DNA from: Lachnospiraceae bacterium
GTDB taxonomy: Bacteria > Bacillota > Clostridia > Lachnospirales > Lachnospiraceae
NCBI GenBank assembly: GCA_029063085.1
Contig: JAIDOW010000072.1
Location: 60,389 to 124,388 of the forward strand
DNA: 64,000 bases
Reading direction: 5' to 3'
Part shown: positions 17,504 to 25,945 of the stretch, piece after piece
Layout: each line of letters opens with the position of its first letter
Position numbering within the stretch: position 1 is the stretch's first letter
Translations under genes and position numbers: made by a program
The notes under the pieces: model-generated
What the model was told of the DNA's origin: nothing
The model's input: the letters and a program-made list of their open reading frames with translations, nothing else
Database searches by the model: none

Positions 17504-18169
17504 TTATAGTAATTCCATTTCCCTCATACCATCCTCTAAACACTCAATAACATCATCATCTAAAAATGCTTCAAATGGTACTGCCTTTAATCCAAATACA
17601 TGGTCTAATTTATAAAAAGTCCCATTTTTATCAGTTAGCAGTAATGAGCCATCTCCAATATAACTCCCAATGATATAGTACTCTTCATATTCTTTATCAG
17701 GATACTTACATATTCCCTCCAGAGGATATAAAACATTATTTCCTATGCGATCAAAACCATCAGATAACAATAACCACTTCTTATATCCCTTGGGTAGTAT
17801 AACCTGATTCTCTTTTTCCCAGTTTTCAATTTCATCCCGGCTAATCGGAGGGAATATTTTATAGGTGTCATAACCTGCATCTTCCAGCTGATTGCAATAA
17901 TCACTTATTATTTTGAATCTTTCCTGCATAGAACTATACATTTGTATTTCCTCTTTACCCTCATTTTCATTCATGCTAAGCTTCTCATTTTCACTTTTAT
18001 TTGTAATTCTTTTCACTGCACAAAAGATTCCAAACTCTATTGCAAACAGCAGGAAAAAAACAAATTTGCTTCCAATACCAAATTTACTCCTAATAAAAAA
18101 GGCAATGCCTGCATTAATTACAATCATAATCACAAAAATTATTTCATCCTTGCCAAATTTATTATCCAT
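17504..18169 (-). CDS. Membrane-anchored SMI1/KNR4-family protein
   Basis: 222 residues from the ATG at 18169, which has AGGAGGG 8 nt upstream; the frame upstream overlaps the kinase gene and is not coding. Two membrane segments at about 10-26 and 34-52, a charged linker, then an SMI1/KNR4 (SUKH) domain at about 105-215. Its hallmarks are PPISRDEIENWEKENQVILPKGYKKWLLLSDGF and YYIIGSYIGDGSLLLTDKNGTFY. SUKH proteins are frequent immunity proteins of contact-dependent or secreted toxin systems, and others have housekeeping roles. It begins 19 bp after the histidine kinase stop, so it is likely cotranscribed with bceRS. Confidence 0.78.
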   Translation of the reverse strand: MDNKFGKDEIIFVIMIVINAGIAFFIRSKFGIGSKFVFFLLFAIEFGIFCAVKRITNKSENEKLSMNENEGKEEIQMYSSMQERFKIISDYCNQLEDAGYDTYKIFPPISRDEIENWEKENQVILPKGYKKWLLLSDGFDRIGNNVLYPLEGICKYPDKEYEEYYIIGSYIGDGSLLLTDKNGTFYKLDHVFGLKAVPFEAFLDDDVIECLEDGMREMELL

Positions 18170-18188
18170 TTTATTTTTCCCTCCTAAT

Positions 18189-19193
18189 TCAATCTTTCTC
18201 CTCTTCAAATTCAATCCAGATATCCGTATACTCACCTTCCACAGACTCTGCACCAATACCATGTCCCAGCTTCCGGCAGAGATTTTTGGCAATATACAAT
18301 CCCATTCCTGTAGACTTTGCATGCTTTCTCCCATTTTCCCCGGTAAAGGATTTCTCAAAAATACGACCAATATCGTTTTGCGGAATACCGATTCCATTAT
18401 CCCTTACATGCAGCAAAACCAAGTGGTTTTTTTGCTCTGTCCAGATAACAATCTCCGGTTCCACATCCTCTCTTCTGTATTTTACAGCATTATTGATAAT
18501 CTGGTTTAAGATAAATTCCAACCATTTTGCATCGGTCACAACAGTCTGGGCAAGTTCTCCCAGTTTCAGATTCACGCCTGTTTCCAGCAGGTCATCCTTG
18601 TTGTTCATCACCACTTTATGCACCAGCTTCTTTAGATCCGTCTTTTTAATCCGGTAATCTTTTTCTGCATGCTCTGCTCTGACATAGTAAAGCACCTGAT
18701 CAATATAATGGTCCAACCTTTTTATCTGGGAAATATATTTTTTATCCAGTGCATCCTGATGATTATGGCACATTAGTACCAAACTGGATATGGGTATCTT
18801 TACTTCATGAATCCACATCTCAATATATTCCTTAAAATCTTCCATATTCAGGGAATACTTCTTAACCTGTTCCGTCATGGATTTATCAATCTCATAAAGC
18901 ATATCCGTCATAATCTGTCCCTCATAAAAATCCGGCCGTTCCAGCATTTCCAATATCAGATATTTCTGGTCAAGACCATCCAGATTATTTTTCAGCTCGT
19001 TGTAAAACCGGTATCTACGTGCATACTCAAAACCAATCGACACAACCAGAAAAAACCAGAATATCAAAGTAAATGCTGTCTTAAGCGATGCCGGCACTTT
19101 AAATGCCACAAGCAGCATAAACAGCACAATGAATATTCCAGTTCCAAATAAAATCACAAACATTTTATCCTTCAGATATTTTCTAAGCAGCAT
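18189..19193 (-). CDS. bceS: BceS-type intramembrane-sensing histidine kinase
   Basis: 334 residues from the ATG at 19193 (GAGG 6 nt upstream; an earlier ATG has no spacing from its ribosome site). Two membrane helices, about 12-30 and 37-55, are joined by a very short loop, so there is no extracellular sensor domain. The H box is EMWIHEVKIPISSL with H129; the ATPase part has N-box QIINNAVKY, G1 DNGIGIP and G2 STGMGLYIAK. This architecture belongs to kinases that sense antimicrobial peptides indirectly through a BceAB transporter. Confidence 0.88.
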   Translation of the reverse strand: MLLRKYLKDKMFVILFGTGIFIVLFMLLVAFKVPASLKTAFTLIFWFFLVVSIGFEYARRYRFYNELKNNLDGLDQKYLILEMLERPDFYEGQIMTDMLYEIDKSMTEQVKKYSLNMEDFKEYIEMWIHEVKIPISSLVLMCHNHQDALDKKYISQIKRLDHYIDQVLYYVRAEHAEKDYRIKKTDLKKLVHKVVMNNKDDLLETGVNLKLGELAQTVVTDAKWLEFILNQIINNAVKYRREDVEPEIVIWTEQKNHLVLLHVRDNGIGIPQNDIGRIFEKSFTGENGRKHAKSTGMGLYIAKNLCRKLGHGIGAESVEGEYTDIWIEFEEEKD

Positions 19194-19273
19194 ATTTATC
19201 CTCATCCTTTAAAATCCATTATGCAATGTAAAAGCATTTTTCTCCTGCACTAAATGGCAGAAACATTCCTCCG

Positions 19274-19966
19274 TTACTCCTCCACCAGAAGATATCCCTG
19301 TTTTTTTCTTGTCTCAATTGCATCCGGATAACCAAAATCACTAAGTTTTGACCGAAGCCTGCTGATATTTACGGTAAGGGCATTGTCATTGATAAATTCA
19401 TCATTATCCCACAAAACCGTCATCAGTTCATCCCTCTTTACAATCCGGTTCCTATTATTTAACAAAGTCTGTAAAATAAGCATTTCATTCTTTGTAAGCG
19501 ATAATTCCGTCTCTCCAGCCGTGGAATTGCCGCCTGCTCTTTTTGTCAATGTTCCTTTCGGAAGATTGATTACCAAATCGCGGTAAGTAAGCACTTCCCC
19601 ATTATATTCTGTTCTCTTTAAAATGGCTGCAATCCGCAAAAGCAGAATAACCGGATTATATGGCTTTGTGATATAGTCATCCGCACCCAGGCTCATAGAT
19701 AACACCTCATCCACCTCCGAAGTCCGGCTTGTCACCATGATGACCGGCGTCTGGGACTCCTTACGGAATTCCTTTAACAGCATTTCCCCATTCAAACCCG
19801 GAATATTGATGTCTAATAAAATCAAATCAGCCGAAGCCGAAAGAAGCTGTTCCTTTACATTGGTAAACTGCCGGATTGCCAATGCTTGATATCCATTATT
19901 CTGTAATAACTCCTCTAATTCCTCACAGATTGTTATATCATCTTCTACAATCAAAATCTTTTTCAT
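19274..19966 (-). CDS. bceR: BceR-type response regulator (OmpR/PhoB family)
   Basis: 230 residues. Receiver domain with acidic pocket EDD at 8-10, phospho-acceptor D52 (LLDINIPG), T79/S80 and K101 in ITKPYNP. The winged-helix DNA-binding domain occupies about 130-228 (LSLTKNEMLILQTLL...DNALTVNISRLRSKL). It precedes the kinase gene by about 80 bp on the same strand. Likely regulates bceAB 4.4 kb downstream. Confidence 0.9.
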   Translation of the reverse strand: MKKILIVEDDITICEELEELLQNNGYQALAIRQFTNVKEQLLSASADLILLDINIPGLNGEMLLKEFRKESQTPVIMVTSRTSEVDEVLSMSLGADDYITKPYNPVILLLRIAAILKRTEYNGEVLTYRDLVINLPKGTLTKRAGGNSTAGETELSLTKNEMLILQTLLNNRNRIVKRDELMTVLWDNDEFINDNALTVNISRLRSKLSDFGYPDAIETRKKQGYLLVEE

Positions 19967-20007
19967 TCTATAATTCCTTCTTACCTGTCTTCATTTTTTC
20001 ATTAGTA

Positions 20008-20017
20008 TATCATATTT
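20008..20017 (-). promoter_or_regulatory. Extended -10 promoter for bceRS
   Basis: Minus strand TGATATACT, an extended -10 (TGnTATACT) with no good -35. It lies about 45 bp before the regulator start. Confidence 0.45.
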
Positions 20018-20064
20018 CACCAATTTGGGGAGATAATTTATCCACACATGACAAAAAGCTGTAA

Positions 20065-20204
20065 AGGGCTGCCGCATCAAAGTTTTCTTCTTGATTTCGC
20101 TGCACAACTTCAACAAAAAACACTATAATGCGTTACTTAACTTCCGCTTATCTTTGTTAAAATTATGCAGCAAAAGAGAAAATCCCTCTCAATGCGACAG
20201 CCCT
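20065..20204. repeat. 140-bp fold-back (MITE-like) element
   Basis: Outer arms AGGGCTGCCGCAT (20065-20077) and ATGCGACAGCCCT (20192-20204) pair at 12 of 13 positions. An inner imperfect arm with GCTGCA/TGCAGC and AACAAA/TTTGTT continues the stem, leaving a central loop near GCGTTACTTAAC. The two halves are diverged inverted copies over about 60 bp. It has no ORF of its own and no target-site duplication I can see. It fills the gap between bceR and the decarboxylase operon and could also end transcripts. It shares its terminal GGGCTG(C/T)CGCA with the terminator hairpins listed elsewhere. Confidence 0.7.
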
Positions 20205-20262
20205 TCATCTGTTCTTTATAAAATTATTATCAATTCTATCCCTAGCTCTGCATTATTTCATC

Positions 20263-21684
20263 CTATACCGGATATACTCCATTTTCTGCATCCGCTAAAG
20301 ATGCATCTACTTTGGTCTGCTGAGCCTCTCTGTATTTAAAGAAATCCGTAGCAACCTGTGGGAACAGTGCATAAGAAAGCACATCCTCATCCTGCTGCTT
20401 GTACTGGGCACAATCCTTTTCCAGCTGCTCTAACTGCGGCTTGATATCATCTGCCGGACGATAAGTAATCGGCTCCTTCATTCCTAAACTGTCAAGAGCC
20501 TTCTTCTGTACCTCTTTATTAACCGGCTTTGTAGTCTGTCCATACTTGCCAACCAGTAGATCTTTTGACTCCTTTGTCAGCATTTTATAACGCTCGCCCA
20601 TAACTACATTTAATACAGCCTGTGTACCTACAATCTGAGAAGACGGTGTAACAAGCGGAATCTCCCCGAAATCCTTGCGGACACGTGGAATTTCTTCTAA
20701 TACCTCATCATATTTATCCTCGGCATTCATCTCTTTTAACTGAGAAACCATATTGGATAACATACCACCCGGTACCTGATATAACAAGGTCTTAATATTT
20801 ACGCCCATTACCTTCGGACTAAGCAGTCCGGATGCTAACCATTCCTCACGCATTGGACGGAAGTAATCTGCGATTTCAGCCAGTAAATTCTGATCAAAAC
20901 CAGGGTCATATTCCGTTCCTTCAAATGCCTTTGCCATAACCTCTGTTGCCGGCTGGGAAGTACCCATGGCAAGCGGTGACATAGCAGTGTCAATTACATC
21001 ACATCCTGCCTCAACCGCCTTCATATAAGTCATTGCGGCTACACCGGATGTATAATGTGTATGAAGCTGAATTGGAAGCTTGGAACCGTCTTTTAATGCC
21101 TGCACAAGCTCTGTTGCAGCACTCGGAACCAAAAGACCTGCCATATCCTTGATACAGATAGAATCTGCTCCCATATCCTCAATTCTCTTTGCAATATCTC
21201 TCCAATACTCTAATGTATACGCATCCCCTAATGTATAGGAAAGTGCAACCTGAGCATGCCCCTTCTCTTTGTTGGATGCCTTAACAGCTGTCTGTAAGTT
21301 ACGAAGGTCATTCACACAGTCAAAAATACGAATAATATCAATACCGTTTGCAATAGATTTCTGAACAAAATATTCAACCACATCATCTGCATATGGTGCA
21401 TATCCTAAAATATTCTGTCCTCTGAATAACATCTGCAGCTTTGTATTTTTGAATCCGTCTTTTAATTTTCTAAGTCTCTCCCATGGATCTTCTTTTAAGA
21501 AACGAAGGGAAGCATCAAATGTTGCACCACCCCAGCATTCTACTGAATGATATCCAACCTTATCCATCTTATCAACGATGGGAAGCATCTGCTCAGTAGT
21601 CATACGGGTAGCAATCAATGACTGATGCGCATCACGTAAAACTGTCTCGGTAATCTTTACCGGCTTTGCTGCTTGATTTGCCAT
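20263..21684 (-). CDS. oadA: Oxaloacetate decarboxylase alpha / pyruvate carboxylase subunit B-type carboxyltransferase
   Basis: 473 residues. TIM-barrel carboxyltransferase domain at about 8-270 with VLRDAHQSLIATRM, RIFDCVNDLRN, metal-binding HTHYTSG and the lysine in SICIKDMAGLL, then the PYC_OADA conserved domain at about 295-465. It lacks a C-terminal biotinyl domain, so it must use the separate biotin carrier encoded in the cluster. The reaction is transfer of CO2 between oxaloacetate or pyruvate and carrier biotin. The same architecture occurs in the 5S subunit of propionibacterial transcarboxylase. Last gene of the cluster, about 90 bp after oadB. Confidence 0.88.
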   Translation of the reverse strand: MANQAAKPVKITETVLRDAHQSLIATRMTTEQMLPIVDKMDKVGYHSVECWGGATFDASLRFLKEDPWERLRKLKDGFKNTKLQMLFRGQNILGYAPYADDVVEYFVQKSIANGIDIIRIFDCVNDLRNLQTAVKASNKEKGHAQVALSYTLGDAYTLEYWRDIAKRIEDMGADSICIKDMAGLLVPSAATELVQALKDGSKLPIQLHTHYTSGVAAMTYMKAVEAGCDVIDTAMSPLAMGTSQPATEVMAKAFEGTEYDPGFDQNLLAEIADYFRPMREEWLASGLLSPKVMGVNIKTLLYQVPGGMLSNMVSQLKEMNAEDKYDEVLEEIPRVRKDFGEIPLVTPSSQIVGTQAVLNVVMGERYKMLTKESKDLLVGKYGQTTKPVNKEVQKKALDSLGMKEPITYRPADDIKPQLEQLEKDCAQYKQQDEDVLSYALFPQVATDFFKYREAQQTKVDASLADAENGVYPV

Positions 21685-21773
21685 TTTTTAATCCTCCATA
21701 TAATATTTAAATCATCAATAATATCTACACGACCAATATAAATTCCGACAGAAATTCATATTTAACCTGCATC

Positions 21774-22910
21774 TTAGAACACTCCAAAGATTGCCATAAA
21801 TGTACCGGCTGCTACCGCAGTACCGATAACACCTGCAACGTTGGGTCCCATTGCATGCATTAAAAGGAAATTGGTAGGGTCAGCTTCTGCACCAACCTTT
21901 TGTGATACTCTTGCTGCCATCGGCACAGCAGACACACCAGCAGATCCGATCAACGGATTTACCTTTCCGTGTGTAAGCCAGCACATAAGCTTACCAAATA
22001 ATACACCGGCAGCAGTACCAAAACAAAACGCGATCAATCCTAAAACAACTATTTTAAGTGTATCAATATTAAGGAATGACTGTGCCGTTGTTGTAGCCCC
22101 TACAGAAGTACCCAGTAATATTACTACGATATACATAAGTGCATTAGAAGCTGTCTCTGTCAGCTGCTTTACGACACCAGATTCCCTGAATAAATTACCA
22201 AGCATTAACATACCGACCAATGGAGCTGTTGTCGGAAGAATGATAACAACAACAATCGTAACGATAACCGGAAATAAAATCTTTTCCAATTTGGATACCG
22301 GTCTCAACTGTTCCATCTTTATCTTACGCTCTTTTTCGGTAGTAAGGAACTTCATAATCGGCGGCTGTATAACCGGTACTAATGCCATATAAGAATATGC
22401 GGCCACTGCAATCGGGCCCATCAGTGTTCCACCCATGCCAAGCTTACCTGCAAGGAAAATAGATGTCGGACCGTCAGCTCCACCAATAATAGAAATGGCC
22501 GCAGCTGCTTTATCCGTAAATCCTAACAAAATAGCAAAAAAGTAAGCAGAATAAATACCAAACTGGGCTGCTGCTCCCAAAAGAAAACTCTTAGGATTGG
22601 CAATCAGAGGACCAAAGTCCGTCATTGCACCCACTCCCAGGAAAATAAGGGATGGCAAAATACTCCATTCATCTAATAAATAAAAATAATGTAATAGTCC
22701 TCCATCAGCGATGATACCCGGAAACATATTCGCAAGTAACATACCAAAGGAAATCGGGACTAATAACAATGGTTCAAAACCAAATTTAATTGCCAGAACC
22801 AGAAACACACATGCAACTGCAATCATTACAAAATTACCCCAGTAAAGATTCGCAAATGCAGTCTGTCCGCCTAAGTTCTGCAATGTAGTCCATATATAAT
22901 CCATTTGCAC
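21774..22910 (-). CDS. oadB: Sodium-translocating decarboxylase beta subunit (OadB/MmdB/GcdB)
   Basis: 378 residues, highly hydrophobic with about nine to eleven membrane segments. It has the family signatures [16 protein letters not shown], with the conserved aspartate of the sodium/carboxybiotin site, and [16 protein letters not shown] near the C-terminus. The beta subunit decarboxylates carboxybiotin and pumps sodium outward. It is shared by oxaloacetate, methylmalonyl-CoA and glutaconyl-CoA decarboxylases, so it does not by itself fix the substrate. Located between the biotin carrier and oadA. Confidence 0.92.
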   Translation of the reverse strand: MQMDYIWTTLQNLGGQTAFANLYWGNFVMIAVACVFLVLAIKFGFEPLLLVPISFGMLLANMFPGIIADGGLLHYFYLLDEWSILPSLIFLGVGAMTDFGPLIANPKSFLLGAAAQFGIYSAYFFAILLGFTDKAAAAISIIGGADGPTSIFLAGKLGMGGTLMGPIAVAAYSYMALVPVIQPPIMKFLTTEKERKIKMEQLRPVSKLEKILFPVIVTIVVVIILPTTAPLVGMLMLGNLFRESGVVKQLTETASNALMYIVVILLGTSVGATTTAQSFLNIDTLKIVVLGLIAFCFGTAAGVLFGKLMCWLTHGKVNPLIGSAGVSAVPMAARVSQKVGAEADPTNFLLMHAMGPNVAGVIGTAVAAGTFMAIFGVF

Positions 22911-22943
22911 TGCCTCCTGTCTAAAATGATTTGTCTACATCAA

Positions 22944-23321
22944 TTAGTTCAATGAAGCAAGTGTATCGCCAGACTCTACGCTGTCACCTACAGCAACATT
23001 AATGCCTGCTATGGTTCCATCCTGCGGAGCTGTAATCTCATTCTCCATCTTCATTGCCTCAAGTACCATAACCACATCACCACGCTTTACTGCCTGTCCT
23101 ATATTGGCTTTTACTGCAAGAATCTTTCCTGGCATTGGTGCTGCAATTTTAACAGAACCTTCTGCACCACCTGATACAGGTGCTGCCGGAGCTGCTGGTG
23201 CTGCTGCCACCGGTGCCGCTGGAGCTGCTACAGGTGCTGCTGCCGGAACCGCTCCCGCACCCAATTCTTCTACCGCTACATCATATGCTGTGCCATTTAC
23301 TGTAATTCTATAATTCTTCAT
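22944..23321 (-). CDS. Biotin carboxyl carrier protein of the decarboxylase
   Basis: 125 residues: a short N-terminal segment (1-20), an alanine/proline-rich flexible linker (about 21-50) and a biotinyl domain (55-125) with EAMKMENEI, where K91 is the predicted biotinylated lysine. The length and linker match the gamma/1.3S-type carriers of sodium-pumping decarboxylases and of transcarboxylase. The linker would let biotin swing between carboxyltransferase and membrane subunits. Start ATG follows AGGAGG. Confidence 0.92.
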   Translation of the reverse strand: MKNYRITVNGTAYDVAVEELGAGAVPAAAPVAAPAAPVAAAPAAPAAPVSGGAEGSVKIAAPMPGKILAVKANIGQAVKRGDVVMVLEAMKMENEITAPQDGTIAGINVAVGDSVESGDTLASLN

Positions 23322-23339
23322 TCTGATATTCCTCCTAAA

Positions 23340-24197
23340 TCATCTCTTTGCTTTTCTAATAGAACGGACTACTAACTTGTCACTGCCTCCCTGACTACCA
23401 TTTGCTGCCATAACAGCAGCTGTAATGACTGCAACTAACTGTGCATCATCCATAAGATTTTGCGGATTAACTGCTGGAGGTACAGATACAGTCTCTTTGA
23501 GCGTTGCGTTCTCTTCCTTACTCACTGCCTGTTTCCGATCATTTACTTTGGTCGTCATCTTGTTAATCCTCTCAAACTGGCTGATAATCATTGAGATAAA
23601 GATCAACACAATAAATACGGTTCCCATACCCATTAAAGTATTGGCTCCCGCCTTCCCCATCTGCTCTCCAAATGTATACTCTGGAGCCACTGTAATTTCA
23701 CTTGGTTTATATGGAGTGTTACTTCCACCATAAGCATAAGAAGAATCCCCTTCATAAACAAAGCTGATTTCCACCTGTCTCTTTTCATAAACAGCTTTTA
23801 ATGTAACAAGCACATTTTCGCCATTTTCCTCTACATTTGCGTCGATAAGGCTGAGAAACTGCTTCAATTCCTCTTCCGAAGTTTCAGTATTTGTTAGATC
23901 GATCATGATTGTACTGCCATCTTCTTTTGAAAGATAACCTCTGAATCCACCACATTCTTCTGCTGCACTTTCAAAGTTGGCAAGGGCTGTCTGATATACT
24001 TCTTCACCTTCAGCTTTAATATAAGCCTTATTAGCATCATCCATATTCTGAAGATTATATGCTAAAGCCACACTGGACCATATAATATCCGTATCTGTAT
24101 ATATGAAATCTACTTCACCCTGTCCATCACTACAAGCAGTCAAAGAAAACAGAACAGCAATCATAGAAAATAACAAAATTATTTTTTTCATTTTCAT
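23340..24197 (-). CDS. OadG-like subunit with N-terminal lipoprotein domain
   Basis: 285 residues. It begins with a lipoprotein signal (lipobox SLTACS, Cys22), followed by an extracytoplasmic domain of about 160 residues. A single membrane helix near 192-212 comes next, with GANTLMGMGTVFIVLIF resembling OadG. A cytoplasmic tail ends VITAAVMAANGS...VVRSIRKAKR, the alanine-rich C-terminal element seen in clostridial OadG-type subunits. Classical OadG is under 100 residues, so the large outer domain is an addition. It sits between the acyl-CoA carboxyltransferase and biotin carrier genes. Confidence 0.8.
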   Translation of the reverse strand: MKMKKIILLFSMIAVLFSLTACSDGQGEVDFIYTDTDIIWSSVALAYNLQNMDDANKAYIKAEGEEVYQTALANFESAAEECGGFRGYLSKEDGSTIMIDLTNTETSEEELKQFLSLIDANVEENGENVLVTLKAVYEKRQVEISFVYEGDSSYAYGGSNTPYKPSEITVAPEYTFGEQMGKAGANTLMGMGTVFIVLIFISMIISQFERINKMTTKVNDRKQAVSKEENATLKETVSVPPAVNPQNLMDDAQLVAVITAAVMAANGSQGGSDKLVVRSIRKAKR

Positions 24198-24212
24198 ATG
24201 GTTATCCCCTCT

Positions 24213-25640
24213 CTATACCGCACCATGCTTTTTTAATGGTCTGTCTTCTCTCTTAGTATAAAGCATCTCAAATGCAGCGATCAAACGTTTTCTTGTTGCA
24301 GCACCATCGATAATATCGTCTACATAACCACGTCTGGCTGCACTCTGGGCACTGGACATTTTCTCTGTATATTCAGCCTTCATTGCAGCAAGCTTTGCAT
24401 CATCAAAACCATCTTTACCAAGTTCATCCGCATACATGATTTTAACCGCCTGTTCCGGATCCATTGTTCCGATTTTGGCTGTCGGCCACGCATATTCGAT
24501 ATCTGCACCAATAGACTTGGAATTCATTGCCAGATATGCACTGCCCATTGCATCTCCCATTACAAGATTCACCTTAGGTATTGTTGCATTTGCAAATGCA
24601 TATGTCAGCTTCGCTGCTGCTTTTGCAATCCCTGCCTCCTCAGAAACAGTTGCCTTATATCCTTTTACATTCGTTAACGAAAGAACCGGTATATTGAATG
24701 CATCCAGGAAGTTGACAAACTCAGCCGCAATATAGGCACCCTTTGTTGACAGCACATCTCCACCGTCTTTTACCTGATTTGCAACACATCCAACCGTTGT
24801 CCCATTTAATTTGATAAATCCGATTACCATATCTTTTGCATATTCTCTCTTCAATTCCATAAATATATTGCCGTCGGAAATATGCGTAAGTACTGCTCTT
24901 GCATCCTCTGCAAGACCTTCCAAATTAGGAATCTCTCTGTTAAGATCGTCCACACAATCTGAGAAATTAGAATCATCTTCATTATTGGAAGGAAGGAAGG
25001 AAACTACCTGTCTGATTCTTCCAAGTACTGTTACATCATCTTCTAATACCTCATCTACCAAAGCAGAGTTGCTTTCCTGATAAGCGGCATCCGCAGTATT
25101 CAGTTTTTCTGTATAATTCTGATCCAAAGCATTAGGACTGTTCACAAAAAGTCTCGCATTATCTTTTACCATAAAAGTAACATCCGATAAAGCCGGGATA
25201 ATCGCACTCCCACCACCGCACACGCCAAAAATACCTGTAATCTGCGGTACAACACCTGAAGCCAAAGACTGCTTTAAATAAATATTACCAAATGCATTTA
25301 AAGAATCAGCTGCCTCCTGTAATCTCAATCCTGCACAATCTACTAATCCAATTACGGGTGCACCCATTTTCAGTGCCATATCATAGATTTTTGCGATTTT
25401 TACTGCATGCATTTCACCAATGGAACCACCTAATACTTTAGCATCCTGGCTGTACACATACACTAATCTTCCGTCAATCGTACCGTAACCTGTTACGACA
25501 CCATCTGCCGGTGTTTCATGATTCTGTGTGTTAAAGTCGGTATTTCTAGCCGTTACATAAGCACCAACTTCAACAAAACTTGAGTCATCAAGTAAAGATG
25601 CAATTCTATCACTTGCTGACAACGTAAGTTTATTGCTCAT
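24213..25640 (-). CDS. Acyl-CoA carboxyltransferase (MmdA/PccB family)
   Basis: 475 residues, two crotonase-fold halves. The first has GYGTIDGRLVYVYSQDAKVLGGSIGEMHAVKI and the oxyanion segment FGVCGGGSAIIP; the second has IAKAAAKLTYAFANATIPKVNLV and GDAMGSAYLAM. The family exchanges CO2 between biotin and methylmalonyl-, propionyl-, malonyl- or glutaconyl-CoA. Slightly shorter than typical MmdA. First gene of the cluster, 16 bp before the OadG-like gene. Methylmalonyl-CoA is the likeliest substrate, but this cannot be read from sequence alone. Confidence 0.85.
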   Translation of the reverse strand: MSNKLTLSASDRIASLLDDSSFVEVGAYVTARNTDFNTQNHETPADGVVTGYGTIDGRLVYVYSQDAKVLGGSIGEMHAVKIAKIYDMALKMGAPVIGLVDCAGLRLQEAADSLNAFGNIYLKQSLASGVVPQITGIFGVCGGGSAIIPALSDVTFMVKDNARLFVNSPNALDQNYTEKLNTADAAYQESNSALVDEVLEDDVTVLGRIRQVVSFLPSNNEDDSNFSDCVDDLNREIPNLEGLAEDARAVLTHISDGNIFMELKREYAKDMVIGFIKLNGTTVGCVANQVKDGGDVLSTKGAYIAAEFVNFLDAFNIPVLSLTNVKGYKATVSEEAGIAKAAAKLTYAFANATIPKVNLVMGDAMGSAYLAMNSKSIGADIEYAWPTAKIGTMDPEQAVKIMYADELGKDGFDDAKLAAMKAEYTEKMSSAQSAARRGYVDDIIDGAATRKRLIAAFEMLYTKREDRPLKKHGAV

Positions 25641-25707
25641 TTTTAGCCCTCCGTTTTAATTTATTATAAGACCCACTTAATTAGTAAGCCAAATTTTAGC
25701 CAATTAT

Positions 25708-25736
25708 ATTGTAGTACTTTTATGTCATTATTTCAA
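25708..25736 (-). promoter_or_regulatory. Promoter of the decarboxylase cluster
   Basis: Minus strand TTGAAA (25736-25731), 17-nt spacer, TACAAT (25713-25708), about 70 bp before the carboxyltransferase start (AACGGAGGG ribosome site). Confidence 0.7.
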
Positions 25737-25760
25737 GAAAAACTTACCATAAATATGGAA

Positions 25761-25817
25761 GGATTTAAAATCCGGACATGGTGTAATGAATATTAAATAC
25801 ACCATACAGTTAAATCC
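25761..25817. promoter_or_regulatory. Nested dyad upstream of the decarboxylase promoter
   Basis: Inner dyad ATGGTGTA (25778-25785)/TACACCAT (25798-25805) and outer arms GGATTTA (25761-25767)/TAAATCC (25811-25817). It lies 25 bp upstream of the -35. It could be an operator or a hairpin at the end of the pgsA operon. A second, imperfect hairpin of the GCGACACTAAG type lies at 25831-25874. Nothing else is seen in the 305-bp gap. Confidence 0.5.
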
Positions 25818-25945
25818 TGTAAGGAAAAAGAAACTGCGACACTAAGATGACTTTTAATGCACTTAATGCCACAGTCCTATTAATTGATTATCGCCTGTAA
25901 AATCTATCTTTATACACAGATATCCTTCCCTTTTATAGTCCCGCA

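Noticed and set aside
17913..18509. 198-residue plus-strand ORF across the SMI1 and kinase genes
   Set aside because: Hydrophobic run comes from the complement of membrane-helix codons; no ribosome site, overlaps two supported genes.
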